Shown here: one piece after another, positions 1-12,585 of the stretch
How positions within the stretch are numbered: the stretch's first letter is position 1
Layout of the letters: each line of letters begins with the position of its first letter
Source of the DNA: Xanthobacteraceae bacterium
Lineage (GTDB): Bacteria; Pseudomonadota; Alphaproteobacteria; Rhizobiales; Xanthobacteraceae
Length of the DNA stretch: 39,219 nt
Direction of reading: 5' to 3'
Assembly: GCA_028290465.1 (NCBI GenBank)
Contig: JAQGJU010000104.1
Coordinates: forward strand, 1-39,219
Position numbers and translations under genes: made by a program
Notes under the pieces: model-generated
What the model was told of the DNA's origin: nothing
Database searches by the model: none
Seen by the model: the letters and a program-made list of their open reading frames with translations, nothing else

Positions 1-4602
<4,602 letters not shown>

Positions 4603-4611
4603 GATCGCGGG

Positions 4612-6594
4612 ATGGCCGAGCACGATAAAGTCAATATTCTCCTGGTCGACGATCAGCCGGCCAAGCTTTTGAGCTATCAGGTCATCCTGAAGGAGCTCGG
4701 CGAGAACCTGATTCAGGCGAATTCCGCCACAGAGGCGTTCCAGCATCTGTTGAAGACCGATGTGGCGCTCGTCCTGATGGACGTGTGCATGCCGGATCTC
4801 GACGGCTTCGAACTGGCCGCGATGATCCGCGGCCATCCCCGCTTTCAGAACACCGCGATTATCTTCATTTCGGCCATCCACCTGACCGAGACCGATCACC
4901 TGCGCGGCTATGAGATGGGCGCGGTGGATTATGTGCCGGTGCCCGTGGTGCCGGAGCTGCTGCGCGCCAAGGTGAAGGTGTTCGCCGAACTGTACCGTAA
5001 GGGCCGGGAGCTCGAACAGCTCAATCGCGAACTGGAGCAGCGCGTCGCCGCGCGCACCGCCGAACTTGAGGCGTCTACCGCGCGTCTGACCGAGAGCGAG
5101 CGCCGGCGTAGTCTGGCACTCGCGGCCGGTCGCATGGGCTCGTGGGAATGGGATGTGGCTTCCGCCAGTTTTCACTGGGACGAGGGCCAGCATGGGATCT
5201 TCGGCGTTGATCCGGCCACGTTCGTGCCGACACCGGCCAGTCTGCGCGCGTTGATCCACCCGGGTGATTTGCCGGCGCTGGAAGACGCCTATGGTCGTGC
5301 GTCGTCAATGGAGTCGACGTTCCAGACCGAGTTCCGCGTGCAGCGGCCGGATGGCTCGACCCGCTTCTGTTTCGGCGCTGGCGCTTGCACATTCGACGCC
5401 AGCGGCGTCATCGCACGGATCAGCGGCGTGACGGTCGATATTTCCGAGCGTAAGCAGGCCGAGGAGCATCAGATGCTGCTGGCCCGCGAGGTCGATCATC
5501 GCGCCCGCAACGCGCTGGCGTTGGTGCAGGCTATCGTGCGCCTGACCAAGGCGAGCAGCATCGAGACTTATGTCGGCGCCGTCGAGGGCCGGATCAAGGC
5601 ACTATCGCAGGTCCATACCCTGCTGTCGGAATCGCGCTGGCAGGGCGCCGACGTGGAGCGGTTGGTCGCCGAAGAACTGGCGCCGTATCGGGTTGGCGAT
5701 TCCCGCAAGGTAAAAATGTCCGGGCCGCGCGCGCTGTTGGCGCCCGAAAAGGCGCAGACATTGGCGCTGGTGCTGCATGAACTTGCGACCAATGCCGCCA
5801 AATACGGTGCGCTCTCAACATTGGCCGGCGAGGTGCATGTCGATTGGGAAGTGCAGCAGGGCAGCCTGACTTTGCAATGGACCGAGAGCGGCGGGCCGCC
5901 CGTCGCGATGCCGACTTCCAAAGGGTTCGGTACGCGCATCGTCAATTCCAGCATCCAGCATCAGGCCGGCGGTACAGTATCGCTGGATTGGAATCCGCTG
6001 GGCCTGCGCTGCAGGCTGACGTTTCCGGCCGGCATGCGGGAGGCGGCTTCTTCCCAAGCCTTGCCCGCCGAGGCAAAGTCAAACCAAGCGACTGCAAAGG
6101 AAGAAACGCCCGGTCAGGTATCAGGCCAGAATGGCCGACAAGGAGCATCGCCCGGTCAAACGTCCTCCGACAAGCACCATGCCGGCACCAATGGCGTTGC
6201 GTCGGTACGCCGCCTGCTGCTGGTTGAAGACGAAGCGCTGGTCGGCATGATGATGCGCGACGCGCTGGACGATATCGGCTTCGATGTCACCGGGCCGGTC
6301 GGCTCGCTCGCCGATGCGCGGATCGCGGCGGTCGCGGACGGGATCGACGGCGCGGTACTCGACATCAATCTGGCCGGCGAAATGGTGTTTCCGGTCGCCG
6401 ATCTGTTGCGCGACCGCGGCGTGCCGTTCATTTTCGTGACCGGTTACGATCCGGAATCGATCGATCCGAAATTCGCCGGCATTCCGGTTTTGCAGAAGCC
6501 GGTCAGTCGCGACGCGCTGGAGCGGGTGCTCCACGACAATGTCGGGCCGGCCGTCCGGGCCGAAGCGAACCAGCCGCCGATCGAAGCGGCGTAA
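4612..6594 (+). CDS. REC-PAS-HWE histidine kinase-REC hybrid protein
   Basis: 660 residues, probably soluble. Order: receiver (about 8-125, Asp57 in LMDVCMPDLDG), coiled coil (130-160), PAS (about 165-285), HWE kinase (about 290-470), a Gln/Ser/Lys-rich linker (470-535) and a second receiver (about 537-645). HWE features are the H-box DHRARNALALV with His296, the N-box HELATNAAKYGAL, the family-defining WTESGGPP and the GFGTRIV glycine box. The C-terminal receiver keeps the phosphoacceptor in AVLDINL and the Lys in LQKPV. The N-terminal receiver reads DYVPVPV where a Lys is normally expected, so it may be phosphorylated or respond atypically. HWE kinases usually signal to stand-alone receivers or general stress regulators. 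The start is ATG 4612; an AGGA overlaps the stop codon of the previous gene. Confidence 0.93.
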   Translation: MAEHDKVNILLVDDQPAKLLSYQVILKELGENLIQANSATEAFQHLLKTDVALVLMDVCMPDLDGFELAAMIRGHPRFQNTAIIFISAIHLTETDHLRGYEMGAVDYVPVPVVPELLRAKVKVFAELYRKGRELEQLNRELEQRVAARTAELEASTARLTESERRRSLALAAGRMGSWEWDVASASFHWDEGQHGIFGVDPATFVPTPASLRALIHPGDLPALEDAYGRASSMESTFQTEFRVQRPDGSTRFCFGAGACTFDASGVIARISGVTVDISERKQAEEHQMLLAREVDHRARNALALVQAIVRLTKASSIETYVGAVEGRIKALSQVHTLLSESRWQGADVERLVAEELAPYRVGDSRKVKMSGPRALLAPEKAQTLALVLHELATNAAKYGALSTLAGEVHVDWEVQQGSLTLQWTESGGPPVAMPTSKGFGTRIVNSSIQHQAGGTVSLDWNPLGLRCRLTFPAGMREAASSQALPAEAKSNQATAKEETPGQVSGQNGRQGASPGQTSSDKHHAGTNGVASVRRLLLVEDEALVGMMMRDALDDIGFDVTGPVGSLADARIAAVADGIDGAVLDINLAGEMVFPVADLLRDRGVPFIFVTGYDPESIDPKFAGIPVLQKPVSRDALERVLHDNVGPAVRAEANQPPIEAA

Positions 6595-6692
6595 TTGGAT
6601 TTCGCCGTGATCCGCGGCGCCTGATCGAAAGCGGCGACAGGCGGTCGCCTTGCAGACCTATCTGCTGTCACAGATAAACGAGAATGATCTTG

Positions 6693-6727
6693 CCCTCCCG
6701 CCGTGCGAATTGCGCACGGCGGGAGGG
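6693..6727. terminator. Bidirectional 15-bp hairpin between convergent genes
   Basis: Perfect inverted repeat CCCTCCCGCCGTGCG (6693-6707) and its complement (6713-6727) around a 5-nt loop. It lies between the kinase stop (6594) and the stop of the minus-strand amidase (6778), where a shared terminator is expected. No long T-run follows on either strand, so termination may depend on the stem alone or on Rho. Confidence 0.7.
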
Positions 6728-6777
6728 GAGCCACGCCACGATGACGGCAGGGGAGGCGTCTCGCAGCGGGCTCTAAC

Positions 6778-8124
6778 TTAAGGACTCGTGGGCGACACCA
6801 CGCTTTCGACCGCCGCCGCGATGGCCAGCAGCCAGCGGTCCGTTCCGTGTTCGCCCATCAGGCCGAGACCGACCGGCGCATCGCCGGCGCGGTGGCACGG
6901 CACCGACACCGCGCAGCGATCGAGGAAGTTCGCCACCGTCGGATTGCGCAGCATCAGCAGGTTGAACCGGCCATAGGCCTCGTCGGATTCCACTTCCGAT
7001 AACAGCGGCGCGACGACCGGCACTGTCGGCATCAGGACCGCGTCGTATTCGGCCGTGAGCTTGCGCGCACGTTCGATCAGGTCGGCGCGGGCGGCCCGGA
7101 GCGCGCGATAGTCGGCCTCATTCTGCTCAATGCCGCGCATGATGCGGACCAGCACGCGCGGATCGTAGCCGCCGCCCTTCTGTGCCATCAGGTCCTTATG
7201 AAGCGCATAGGCCTCGGCGGCCGGGAAACCGCCCTTGGCATTGATGCCGGGCAGTTCGCCGAGTTCGCGCAGCGGAATATCGATAAGGGTTGCACCGGCC
7301 GCGCGGAGCTTTGACAACGCGGCCTCGAAGGTGCGGGCCACGATGTCGTCCATGCCGTCGAGCACATAGGTCTGCGGCACCGCGAACCGCAGACTGTTCA
7401 CGGCCAGGGCAGGCAGCGGCGTGACGGCTTCGCCGGTCAGCACCGCGTCGATCGCAGCGACGCACGACACGGACGCCGCCAATGAGCCGATCGAGTCGAG
7501 GGAATGCGACAGCGGGAAGACGCCTTCGAGCGGCACGCGCCGCGCCGTAGGCTTGAAGCCGACTGTGCCGCACAGCGCCGCCGGAATGCGGCACGAGCCG
7601 CCGGTGTCGGTGCCGAGCGCCGCATAGGCCATCCCGTCGGTGATCGATACCGCGGCGCCGGACGACGAGCCGCCCGGAATGCGGCCATTCTCGCGGTCAT
7701 AGATATTGCGCGGCGTGCCGTAATGCGGATTCACGCCGAGGCCCGAATAGGCGAACTCGGTCATGTTGGTGCGCCCGACCGGAACGAAGCCGGCGGCCCG
7801 CATCCGTGCGACGCTCGGCGCATCGGCAGTGGCGGGCGGAGCGTCGCGCAGCACGATGGAGCCGGCTGTGGTGACTTCGCCGGCGACGTCGAACAGGTCC
7901 TTGATGCTGAGCGGAATGCCGGCGAACGGTGCCGACGGCGCGCGCGCGCGGCGCTGCGCGTCATGCCGGTCGGCGGCCGCAAGCGCCGCCTCGGTCGAGA
8001 CGTTTATGAAGGCGCGGCTGCCTTCGCCGGCCGGATCGGCAATGCGTGCAAGGCATCCCTCGACAAGGCTGCGGCTGGATTCGCCAATGTTTAAACGTTT
8101 CAGGACTTGAGCAAGGGTCTGCAT
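6778..8124 (-). CDS. Amidase-signature family hydrolase
   Basis: 448 residues, the usual length for a single-domain amidase-signature enzyme; cytoplasmic, no signal peptide. The Ser-cisSer-Lys triad is visible: Lys75 in GIPLSIKDLFDV, cis-Ser153 in PGGSSSGAA and nucleophile Ser177 in GTDTGGSCRIPAALCG. The family hydrolyses amides, including aryl and alkyl amides, malonamate, indoleacetamide, biuret derivatives and allophanate; the substrate here cannot be told from sequence. It is transcribed away from the DUF2848-GntR-cupin genes across a 183-bp gap, a common arrangement for a regulator-controlled catabolic enzyme. The sister amidase at 12586 is a different subfamily. Confidence 0.93.
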   Translation of the reverse strand: MQTLAQVLKRLNIGESSRSLVEGCLARIADPAGEGSRAFINVSTEAALAAADRHDAQRRARAPSAPFAGIPLSIKDLFDVAGEVTTAGSIVLRDAPPATADAPSVARMRAAGFVPVGRTNMTEFAYSGLGVNPHYGTPRNIYDRENGRIPGGSSSGAAVSITDGMAYAALGTDTGGSCRIPAALCGTVGFKPTARRVPLEGVFPLSHSLDSIGSLAASVSCVAAIDAVLTGEAVTPLPALAVNSLRFAVPQTYVLDGMDDIVARTFEAALSKLRAAGATLIDIPLRELGELPGINAKGGFPAAEAYALHKDLMAQKGGGYDPRVLVRIMRGIEQNEADYRALRAARADLIERARKLTAEYDAVLMPTVPVVAPLLSEVESDEAYGRFNLLMLRNPTVANFLDRCAVSVPCHRAGDAPVGLGLMGEHGTDRWLLAIAAAVESVVSPTSP

Positions 8125-8307
8125 ACGCTATCCGATTGATTACGAGGCCGCACAGTATCAGCGTACAGAAATTTCACAAGTAGACCACAAAAGTAGCAGT
8201 TGAAACTATTGACAGGTGAGGCACATCAGTGAAATATCACAGTCATCATACGCTGAGGCAAGGTTAGCCTTCGCTTTTCTTAGTCTGCTTGCCGCCAAGG
8301 AGTCGAC
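8125..8307. promoter_or_regulatory. Divergent promoter region, amidase / DUF2848 gene
   Basis: This 183-bp gap is less GC-rich than its surroundings. On the plus strand TTGACA (8209-8214), a 17-nt spacer and AAATAT (8232-8237) form a plausible sigma-70 promoter. Its start site would lie about 60 nt before the GTG at 8308, which is preceded by AAGGAG (8297-8302). An imperfect direct repeat, ACAAGTAG then ACAAAAGTAG (about 8176-8195), could be an operator half-site pair for the GntR protein encoded at 9005. The operator role is speculative. Confidence 0.45.
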
Positions 8308-8997
8308 GTGAACCGTACTTTCGCCTTCCGCTTTCAGAATGGCTCGACCGAGATCCGGTGCGATGTGACGATTGAGCGGACCATTGTGGCGGGTTGGACC
8401 GGCCGCGATCCGGTGGCGGTCGAAAAGCATATCAAGGAGTTGGAGCTGCTCGGCGTGAAGCGCCCGGCCACGACGCCGATTTTCTACCGGGTGTCGAATG
8501 CGCGGTTGACCACGGACCCGACCATCGAGGCGATCGGCGACACGTCCGGCGGCGAAGTCGAATTCCTGATGCTGCGCCACGGCGGTAAATGGTGGGTCGG
8601 CGCCGGTTCGGACCACACCGACCGTGAGGTCGAAGCCTATGGGGTGACGGTTTCCAAGCAGCTCTGCGAAAAGCCGATCTCGCCGCTGTTCTGGGCCTAT
8701 GACGATGTCTCGCCGCACTGGGACAAGCTGCTGCTGCGCTCTTACGTCGGCATAGGCGCGGATCGTGCGCTGTATCAGGAAGGTCCGATCACCAAGATGA
8801 TGGACCCGATGGCGCTGATCGCGCGCTATGTCGAAGGCGGCAAGCTTCCGGACAATTCGCTGATGTTCTGCGGCACGCTGGCGGCAATCGGCGGTATTCG
8901 GGCGACGGACGAGTTCGAATTCGAGATCGAAGATCCGGTGCTGTCGCGCAAGATCACGCATAGCTATCGGGTCGAGAAGCTTCCCATTCTGGGCTGA
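8308..8997 (+). CDS. DUF2848 family protein (possible FAH-like hydrolase)
   Basis: 229 residues, GTG start with AAGGAG upstream; no signal peptide. I recognise the DUF2848 pattern, including an N-terminal VTIERTIVAGWTGRD segment and the central FLMLRHGGKWWVGAGSDHTD with SDHTD acidic/His residues that could bind metal. Members resemble the fumarylacetoacetase-like fold and often sit beside amidases and GntR regulators in proteobacterial catabolic clusters. The function is not established. It is the first gene of a run in which GntR (7-nt gap) and cupin genes follow directly, so an intracellular catabolic step is likely. Confidence 0.85.
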   Translation: MNRTFAFRFQNGSTEIRCDVTIERTIVAGWTGRDPVAVEKHIKELELLGVKRPATTPIFYRVSNARLTTDPTIEAIGDTSGGEVEFLMLRHGGKWWVGAGSDHTDREVEAYGVTVSKQLCEKPISPLFWAYDDVSPHWDKLLLRSYVGIGADRALYQEGPITKMMDPMALIARYVEGGKLPDNSLMFCGTLAAIGGIRATDEFEFEIEDPVLSRKITHSYRVEKLPILG

Positions 8998-9004
8998 GCA
9001 ACGG

Positions 9005-9814
9005 GTGAGCGAATTGCGCGTCAAGAGCACTCCGCGGACCAAGGCCAAGGCAAGCGCCAGGCCGGGCATCAAGATCAGCGCCAAGCCGGGTGCGAAGCCG
9101 GCCGCTAAATCCGGCACGCGCGCTGCCCCGGCGCGGCGGACCAAAGCGCCGGCCCAGTCATCGGTCGGCGCGGGCGAGCAGGGCGGCACGTCGCTGCGCG
9201 ACGTGGCATATGACGCGATCAAGCATCAAATTATCACCTGCGCGTTCAAGCCGGGTGAATATCTGAACGAAGCCTATGTCTCAGCTAAACTCGGCATCGG
9301 TCGCACGCCGGTCCATCAGGCGCTCGACCGTCTGATGCTGGAAGATATGGTCGAGGTCATTCCACGCAAGGGCGTGATCGTCAAGCCGGTCAGCCTCGAA
9401 GAGGTCATGCAGATCATCGAGGTGAGGCTGATCAACGAGCCGTATGGCGTGCGCCTGACGGCCGAGCGCGCCGACGATACCGACATCGCGATGCTGTCCG
9501 ACATTCTCGGCCGGGCCCGCGAATGGACGGCGGTGCGCAACGTCAAGGAAATGATGCTGCTCGACCGCGAGTTTCATTCGGTGATGGCGCGCGCCACCCG
9601 CAACACGGTGCTGGCCGAAATCCTGCGGCGGTTGCAGGAGCGCTCCCTGCGCTTCTGGTTCATCTCGCTGACCGCGCCCGATCACCATCAAGAGGTGTTG
9701 GCGGAACACGACGCCATTCTCAATGCTATTCGGCGGCGCGACGCCGACATGGCGGAAGCGGCGATACGCGATCATATCGAATCGTTTCGGCGCAACGTTG
9801 CGCGCTATCTCTGA
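9005..9814 (+). CDS. GntR family regulator, FCD (FadR) subfamily, with basic N-terminal tail
   Basis: 269 residues. Residues 1-60 form an unusual Lys/Ala/Pro-rich tail. The winged helix lies at about 64-130, with recognition-helix region LGIGRTPVHQALDRL and wing RKGVIVKP. The all-helical FCD ligand domain (about 137-262) keeps metal-site signatures DREFH and EHDAIL...DH. FCD regulators normally repress adjacent catabolic genes and release DNA on binding an organic acid; the likely targets here are the divergent 8125-8307 region and its own operon. The GTG start at 9005 is 7 nt after the DUF2848 stop. An internal start that drops the tail cannot be excluded, because the tail is low-complexity, but no ATG lies between the GTG and the winged helix. 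Confidence 0.92.
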   Translation: MSELRVKSTPRTKAKASARPGIKISAKPGAKPAAKSGTRAAPARRTKAPAQSSVGAGEQGGTSLRDVAYDAIKHQIITCAFKPGEYLNEAYVSAKLGIGRTPVHQALDRLMLEDMVEVIPRKGVIVKPVSLEEVMQIIEVRLINEPYGVRLTAERADDTDIAMLSDILGRAREWTAVRNVKEMMLLDREFHSVMARATRNTVLAEILRRLQERSLRFWFISLTAPDHHQEVLAEHDAILNAIRRRDADMAEAAIRDHIESFRRNVARYL

Positions 9815-9836
9815 CCGATAACGGGAGAACTTTCTC

Positions 9837-10235
9837 ATGCCGATGAACAAGCCGCATATCGAGTTCCTGCGGGTCGATATGAACGAAGGCTGGGCGTCCC
9901 CGCCCGGCTATCCGCCCGGCATCCAGCAGAAGATTCTGGCCAGCGATCTCGACGAAGTGCGCAAGATGGGCGGCCGTACCCGCCTGCTGCGCTTCGCGCC
10001 GGGCGCCTACACGACGCAGCCTTTCGTCCACGACCATTGGGAAGAGGTTTACCTGATGTCGGGCGACCTAATCGTCGGTAATGACGCGCAGGGCAATGGC
10101 GGCGAAAAGTTCATGGCGCCGACCTATGCCTGCCGGCCGCCGGGCGCCTATCACGGACCGTTCAAGTCCGACACCGGCTGCATGCTGTACGAAATCCATA
10201 CCTACGATGAGACCAAACCCTTCGACGGAAAATAA
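9837..10235 (+). CDS. Small cupin-domain protein
   Basis: 132 residues, a single cupin barrel. HDHWEEVYLMSGD carries the first cupin motif (HxH and Glu metal ligands), and PGAYHGPF near residue 100 carries the second His. The start is ATG 9837 with GGGAGA upstream; an in-frame ATG at 9843 is an alternative. Small cupins of this kind include ring-cleavage-associated dioxygenases, isomerases and sugar/acid-binding proteins, so only the fold is assigned. It follows the GntR gene by 22 nt and precedes a hairpin and a Bug-type binding protein, which fits a role in the same catabolic operon. Confidence 0.85.
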   Translation: MPMNKPHIEFLRVDMNEGWASPPGYPPGIQQKILASDLDEVRKMGGRTRLLRFAPGAYTTQPFVHDHWEEVYLMSGDLIVGNDAQGNGGEKFMAPTYACRPPGAYHGPFKSDTGCMLYEIHTYDETKPFDGK

Positions 10236-10237
10236 GA

Positions 10238-10259
10238 CTTCGGCCCGCCAGGGCCGAAG
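10238..10259. terminator. 9-bp intercistronic hairpin
   Basis: Perfect stem CTTCGGCCC (10238-10246) and GGGCCGAAG (10251-10259) with loop GCCA, starting 2 nt after the cupin stop. There is no T-run, so it may be an mRNA-stabilising or processing element before the binding-protein gene rather than a strict terminator. Confidence 0.5.
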
Positions 10260-10286
10260 CCGCGCCGTAGTAACAGGAGTAATGTC

Positions 10287-11279
10287 ATGTCGACCCGCCG
10301 AAACTTCATCACCTCGACGGCCGTGCTCGCGGCCGGCTTCGTCACTCTGATCGCGCCGCACTTTTCGCCGGCCTTTGCGCAGAGCTGGCCGCAAAAGCCG
10401 GTGACCATTGTCGTGCCGTTCGCGCCGGGCGGCAACACCGACGGCATCGCGCGGCTCGCCGCACAACGGCTGACCGATACGTTCGGCAAGCAGTTCATCG
10501 TCGAAAATCGCGGCGGCGCTTCGGGCGCCATCGCGGCGGAACAGATTCTGCGCGCCGACGCCGACGGCTACACGCTGTTCGTCGCGGCCTTGCCCGTGAT
10601 GGCGATCGTGCCGGCGATGAACAAAGTGAAATACGATCCGATCAAGGATTTCGCGCCGATCAGCAACATTGCCACCAACCCGTTCGTGCTGGTCGTGAAT
10701 GAGGCGTTCCCGGCCAAGACGCTGGCGGAATTCATCGCGCACGTCAAAAGCCAGAACGGCAAGCTGTCCTATGCGTCGGCCGGCACCGGCTCGCTGACGC
10801 ATCTGTCGATGGCGCTGTTCCTGAAGCAGGCCGACATCGAGATGATCCATGTCGGCTATCGGGGCAATGCGCCGGCGCTGGCCGACGTGATTGCCGGCCA
10901 TGTGCCGGCGATGTTCTCCAATCTCGCGGACGTGCTGCCGCAGATGAGCACCGGCAAGCTGCGGTTGCTCGCGGTGTCGAGCGAGAAACGGGTGTCGCAG
11001 GCGCCGGACGTGCCGACCGTCGCGGAGTCCGGCTATCCGAAGTTCAAGACCCAGACCTGGAACGGCCTGCTGGCCCGCAAGGGCACGCCGCAGGACGTGA
11101 TCGACAAGGTCGCGCAGGAAATGGCCAAGGCAGCGAAAGACCCGAAGTTCATCGAGCGGCTGGCGGGCTTTGGTGCTGATGCGCAGGGCAACACGCCGCA
11201 GGAGTTCGCCAAGATGATCGCGGACGACGTTGTGCTGTGGGCCGAGGCAGTCGAAGTCGCCGGCGTGAAGCAGCAGTAA
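10287..11279 (+). CDS. Bug/TctC-family periplasmic solute-binding protein
   Basis: 330 residues. The N-terminus MSTRRNFITS with a hydrophobic stretch and cleavage near AFA-QS (about residue 30) looks like a Tat or Sec export signal. The mature start, WPQKPVTIVVPFAPGGNTD, is the typical Bug beta-strand plus phosphate/carboxylate-coordinating loop, followed by VENRGGASGAIA and the conserved YASAGTGS loop. Bug proteins bind dicarboxylates, aromatic carboxylates, amides and similar small molecules for TTT transporters, but many, as here, have no TctA/TctB partner nearby. The position just before an FAD monooxygenase suggests capture of a pathway substrate. RBS AGGAG lies near 10277. Confidence 0.95.
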   Translation: MSTRRNFITSTAVLAAGFVTLIAPHFSPAFAQSWPQKPVTIVVPFAPGGNTDGIARLAAQRLTDTFGKQFIVENRGGASGAIAAEQILRADADGYTLFVAALPVMAIVPAMNKVKYDPIKDFAPISNIATNPFVLVVNEAFPAKTLAEFIAHVKSQNGKLSYASAGTGSLTHLSMALFLKQADIEMIHVGYRGNAPALADVIAGHVPAMFSNLADVLPQMSTGKLRLLAVSSEKRVSQAPDVPTVAESGYPKFKTQTWNGLLARKGTPQDVIDKVAQEMAKAAKDPKFIERLAGFGADAQGNTPQEFAKMIADDVVLWAEAVEVAGVKQQ

Positions 11280-11291
11280 GGACCGGAGCAG

Positions 11292-12515
11292 ATGACGTTG
11301 AAGCATCCGATCCTGATTGCCGGCGGCGGACCCGTTGGCGTCATCACGGCGCTGGCGTTGGCCCGGCAGGGCCTGGAAGTTCGCGTATACGAGGCGATGG
11401 ACGCGGTGAACGAATCGCCGCGCGCTTCGACCACGCATCCGGCAACGCTCGAAATGCTGGCCGGTCTCGATCTGCTGGACGAAGTGGTGAAGCGCGGGCT
11501 TGTGGCTCGTACCTTTCAGTTTTGGGATCGGCCGACCGGCCGCATGGTGGCCGAGTTCGATCACGAGATCCTGAAGGACGACACGCCGTATCCGTTCGTC
11601 GTGCAATGCGAACAGCACAAGATCGCTAAAATGGCCATCGCGCGGCTGAGCGCGATGCCGAACGCGCAGGTGACGTTTTCGGCCAAGGCCGAAGACGTCA
11701 AGCAGTTCGATGACCGCGTGGAACTGACCCTGGAGACCCCGCAGGGCCGCCAGACCGTGACCGGCAGTTATCTGGTCGGCGCCGACGGCGGCCGTTCCAC
11801 GGTGCGCAAGGCGCTCGGCATCGATTTCGAGGGCTACACGTTTCCGGAACGCTTTCTGGTGCTGACCACGCCGGTCGATTTCAATTCCGAATTCGGCGCC
11901 GGCTTCCGCAGCTATTTCTCCGATCCGGACGAATGGGCAAACCTGTTCAAGGTGGCGGGCGAGGACGGCAGTGGGCTGTGGCGCTCGGTATTCCCGGCGG
12001 TGCCGGGCGATACCGACGAGCAGGTGCTCAGCGATGAAGCCGTGCAGCGCCGGCTGAACAAGTTCTTCCCTAAGGCGGATCCGTACACCGTCACGCATCG
12101 CAACATCTACAATGTGCACCAGCGCGTGGCGGCCAAGTTCCGCGAAGGCCGGGTGTTCCTCGCCGGCGACTCGGCGCATGTGAACAATCCGATTGGCGGC
12201 CTCGGCCTGAACTGCGGCATTCATGACGCGGTCGAACTTGCGGCGCTGCTCGGTGCTGTCGCCAAGGGCGACCTGCCTGAGACAACGCTCGCGCGCTACG
12301 ACGAACGTCGCCGGCCGATTAACATCGAATATGTCCAGCAGCAGACCATCGCCAACAAAAAGCGTCTCGAAGAGAAAGATAACGCCGCGCGCGAGGCGAA
12401 TTTCGACTTCTTGCGCAAGACGGCGGCGGACCCGAAGGCGCATCGTGCCTTCCTGATGCGCACCTCGCTGCTCGAAAGCGTCCGCAAGCAGGCGCCGATC
12501 ACGGCAAAAGTTTAA
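11292..12515 (+). CDS. FAD-dependent aromatic-ring hydroxylase-type monooxygenase
   Basis: 407 residues, cytoplasmic. The Rossmann dinucleotide motif ILIAGGGPVGVITALA is at residues 7-22. The DG motif LVGADGGRSTVRKALG lies around 160-175, and the GD motif GRVFLAGDSAHVNNPIGGLG around 285-305. These are the hallmarks of class A flavoprotein hydroxylases (PHBH/PheA/UbiH group), which use NAD(P)H and O2 to hydroxylate an aromatic or heteroaromatic ring. It lacks the C-terminal thioredoxin-like domain of phenol hydroxylases. It starts 12 nt after the Bug gene and is followed by a terminator-like hairpin, so it may close the first transcription unit. Confidence 0.92.
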   Translation: MTLKHPILIAGGGPVGVITALALARQGLEVRVYEAMDAVNESPRASTTHPATLEMLAGLDLLDEVVKRGLVARTFQFWDRPTGRMVAEFDHEILKDDTPYPFVVQCEQHKIAKMAIARLSAMPNAQVTFSAKAEDVKQFDDRVELTLETPQGRQTVTGSYLVGADGGRSTVRKALGIDFEGYTFPERFLVLTTPVDFNSEFGAGFRSYFSDPDEWANLFKVAGEDGSGLWRSVFPAVPGDTDEQVLSDEAVQRRLNKFFPKADPYTVTHRNIYNVHQRVAAKFREGRVFLAGDSAHVNNPIGGLGLNCGIHDAVELAALLGAVAKGDLPETTLARYDERRRPINIEYVQQQTIANKKRLEEKDNAAREANFDFLRKTAADPKAHRAFLMRTSLLESVRKQAPITAKV

Positions 12516-12522
12516 GACCCTA

Positions 12523-12556
12523 CGATGCCCGACCTTGTGTCGGGCATCGCCATTTT
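12523..12556 (+). terminator. Rho-independent-like terminator after the FAD monooxygenase
   Basis: Perfect 11-bp stem CGATGCCCGAC (12523-12533) with its complement (12539-12549), loop CTTGT, followed by CCATTTT. The T-run is short. It separates the monooxygenase from the amidase-UbiD pair. Confidence 0.7.
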
Positions 12557-12585
12557 GGACTGACCAGCACAGGTAAGCGACGCAC

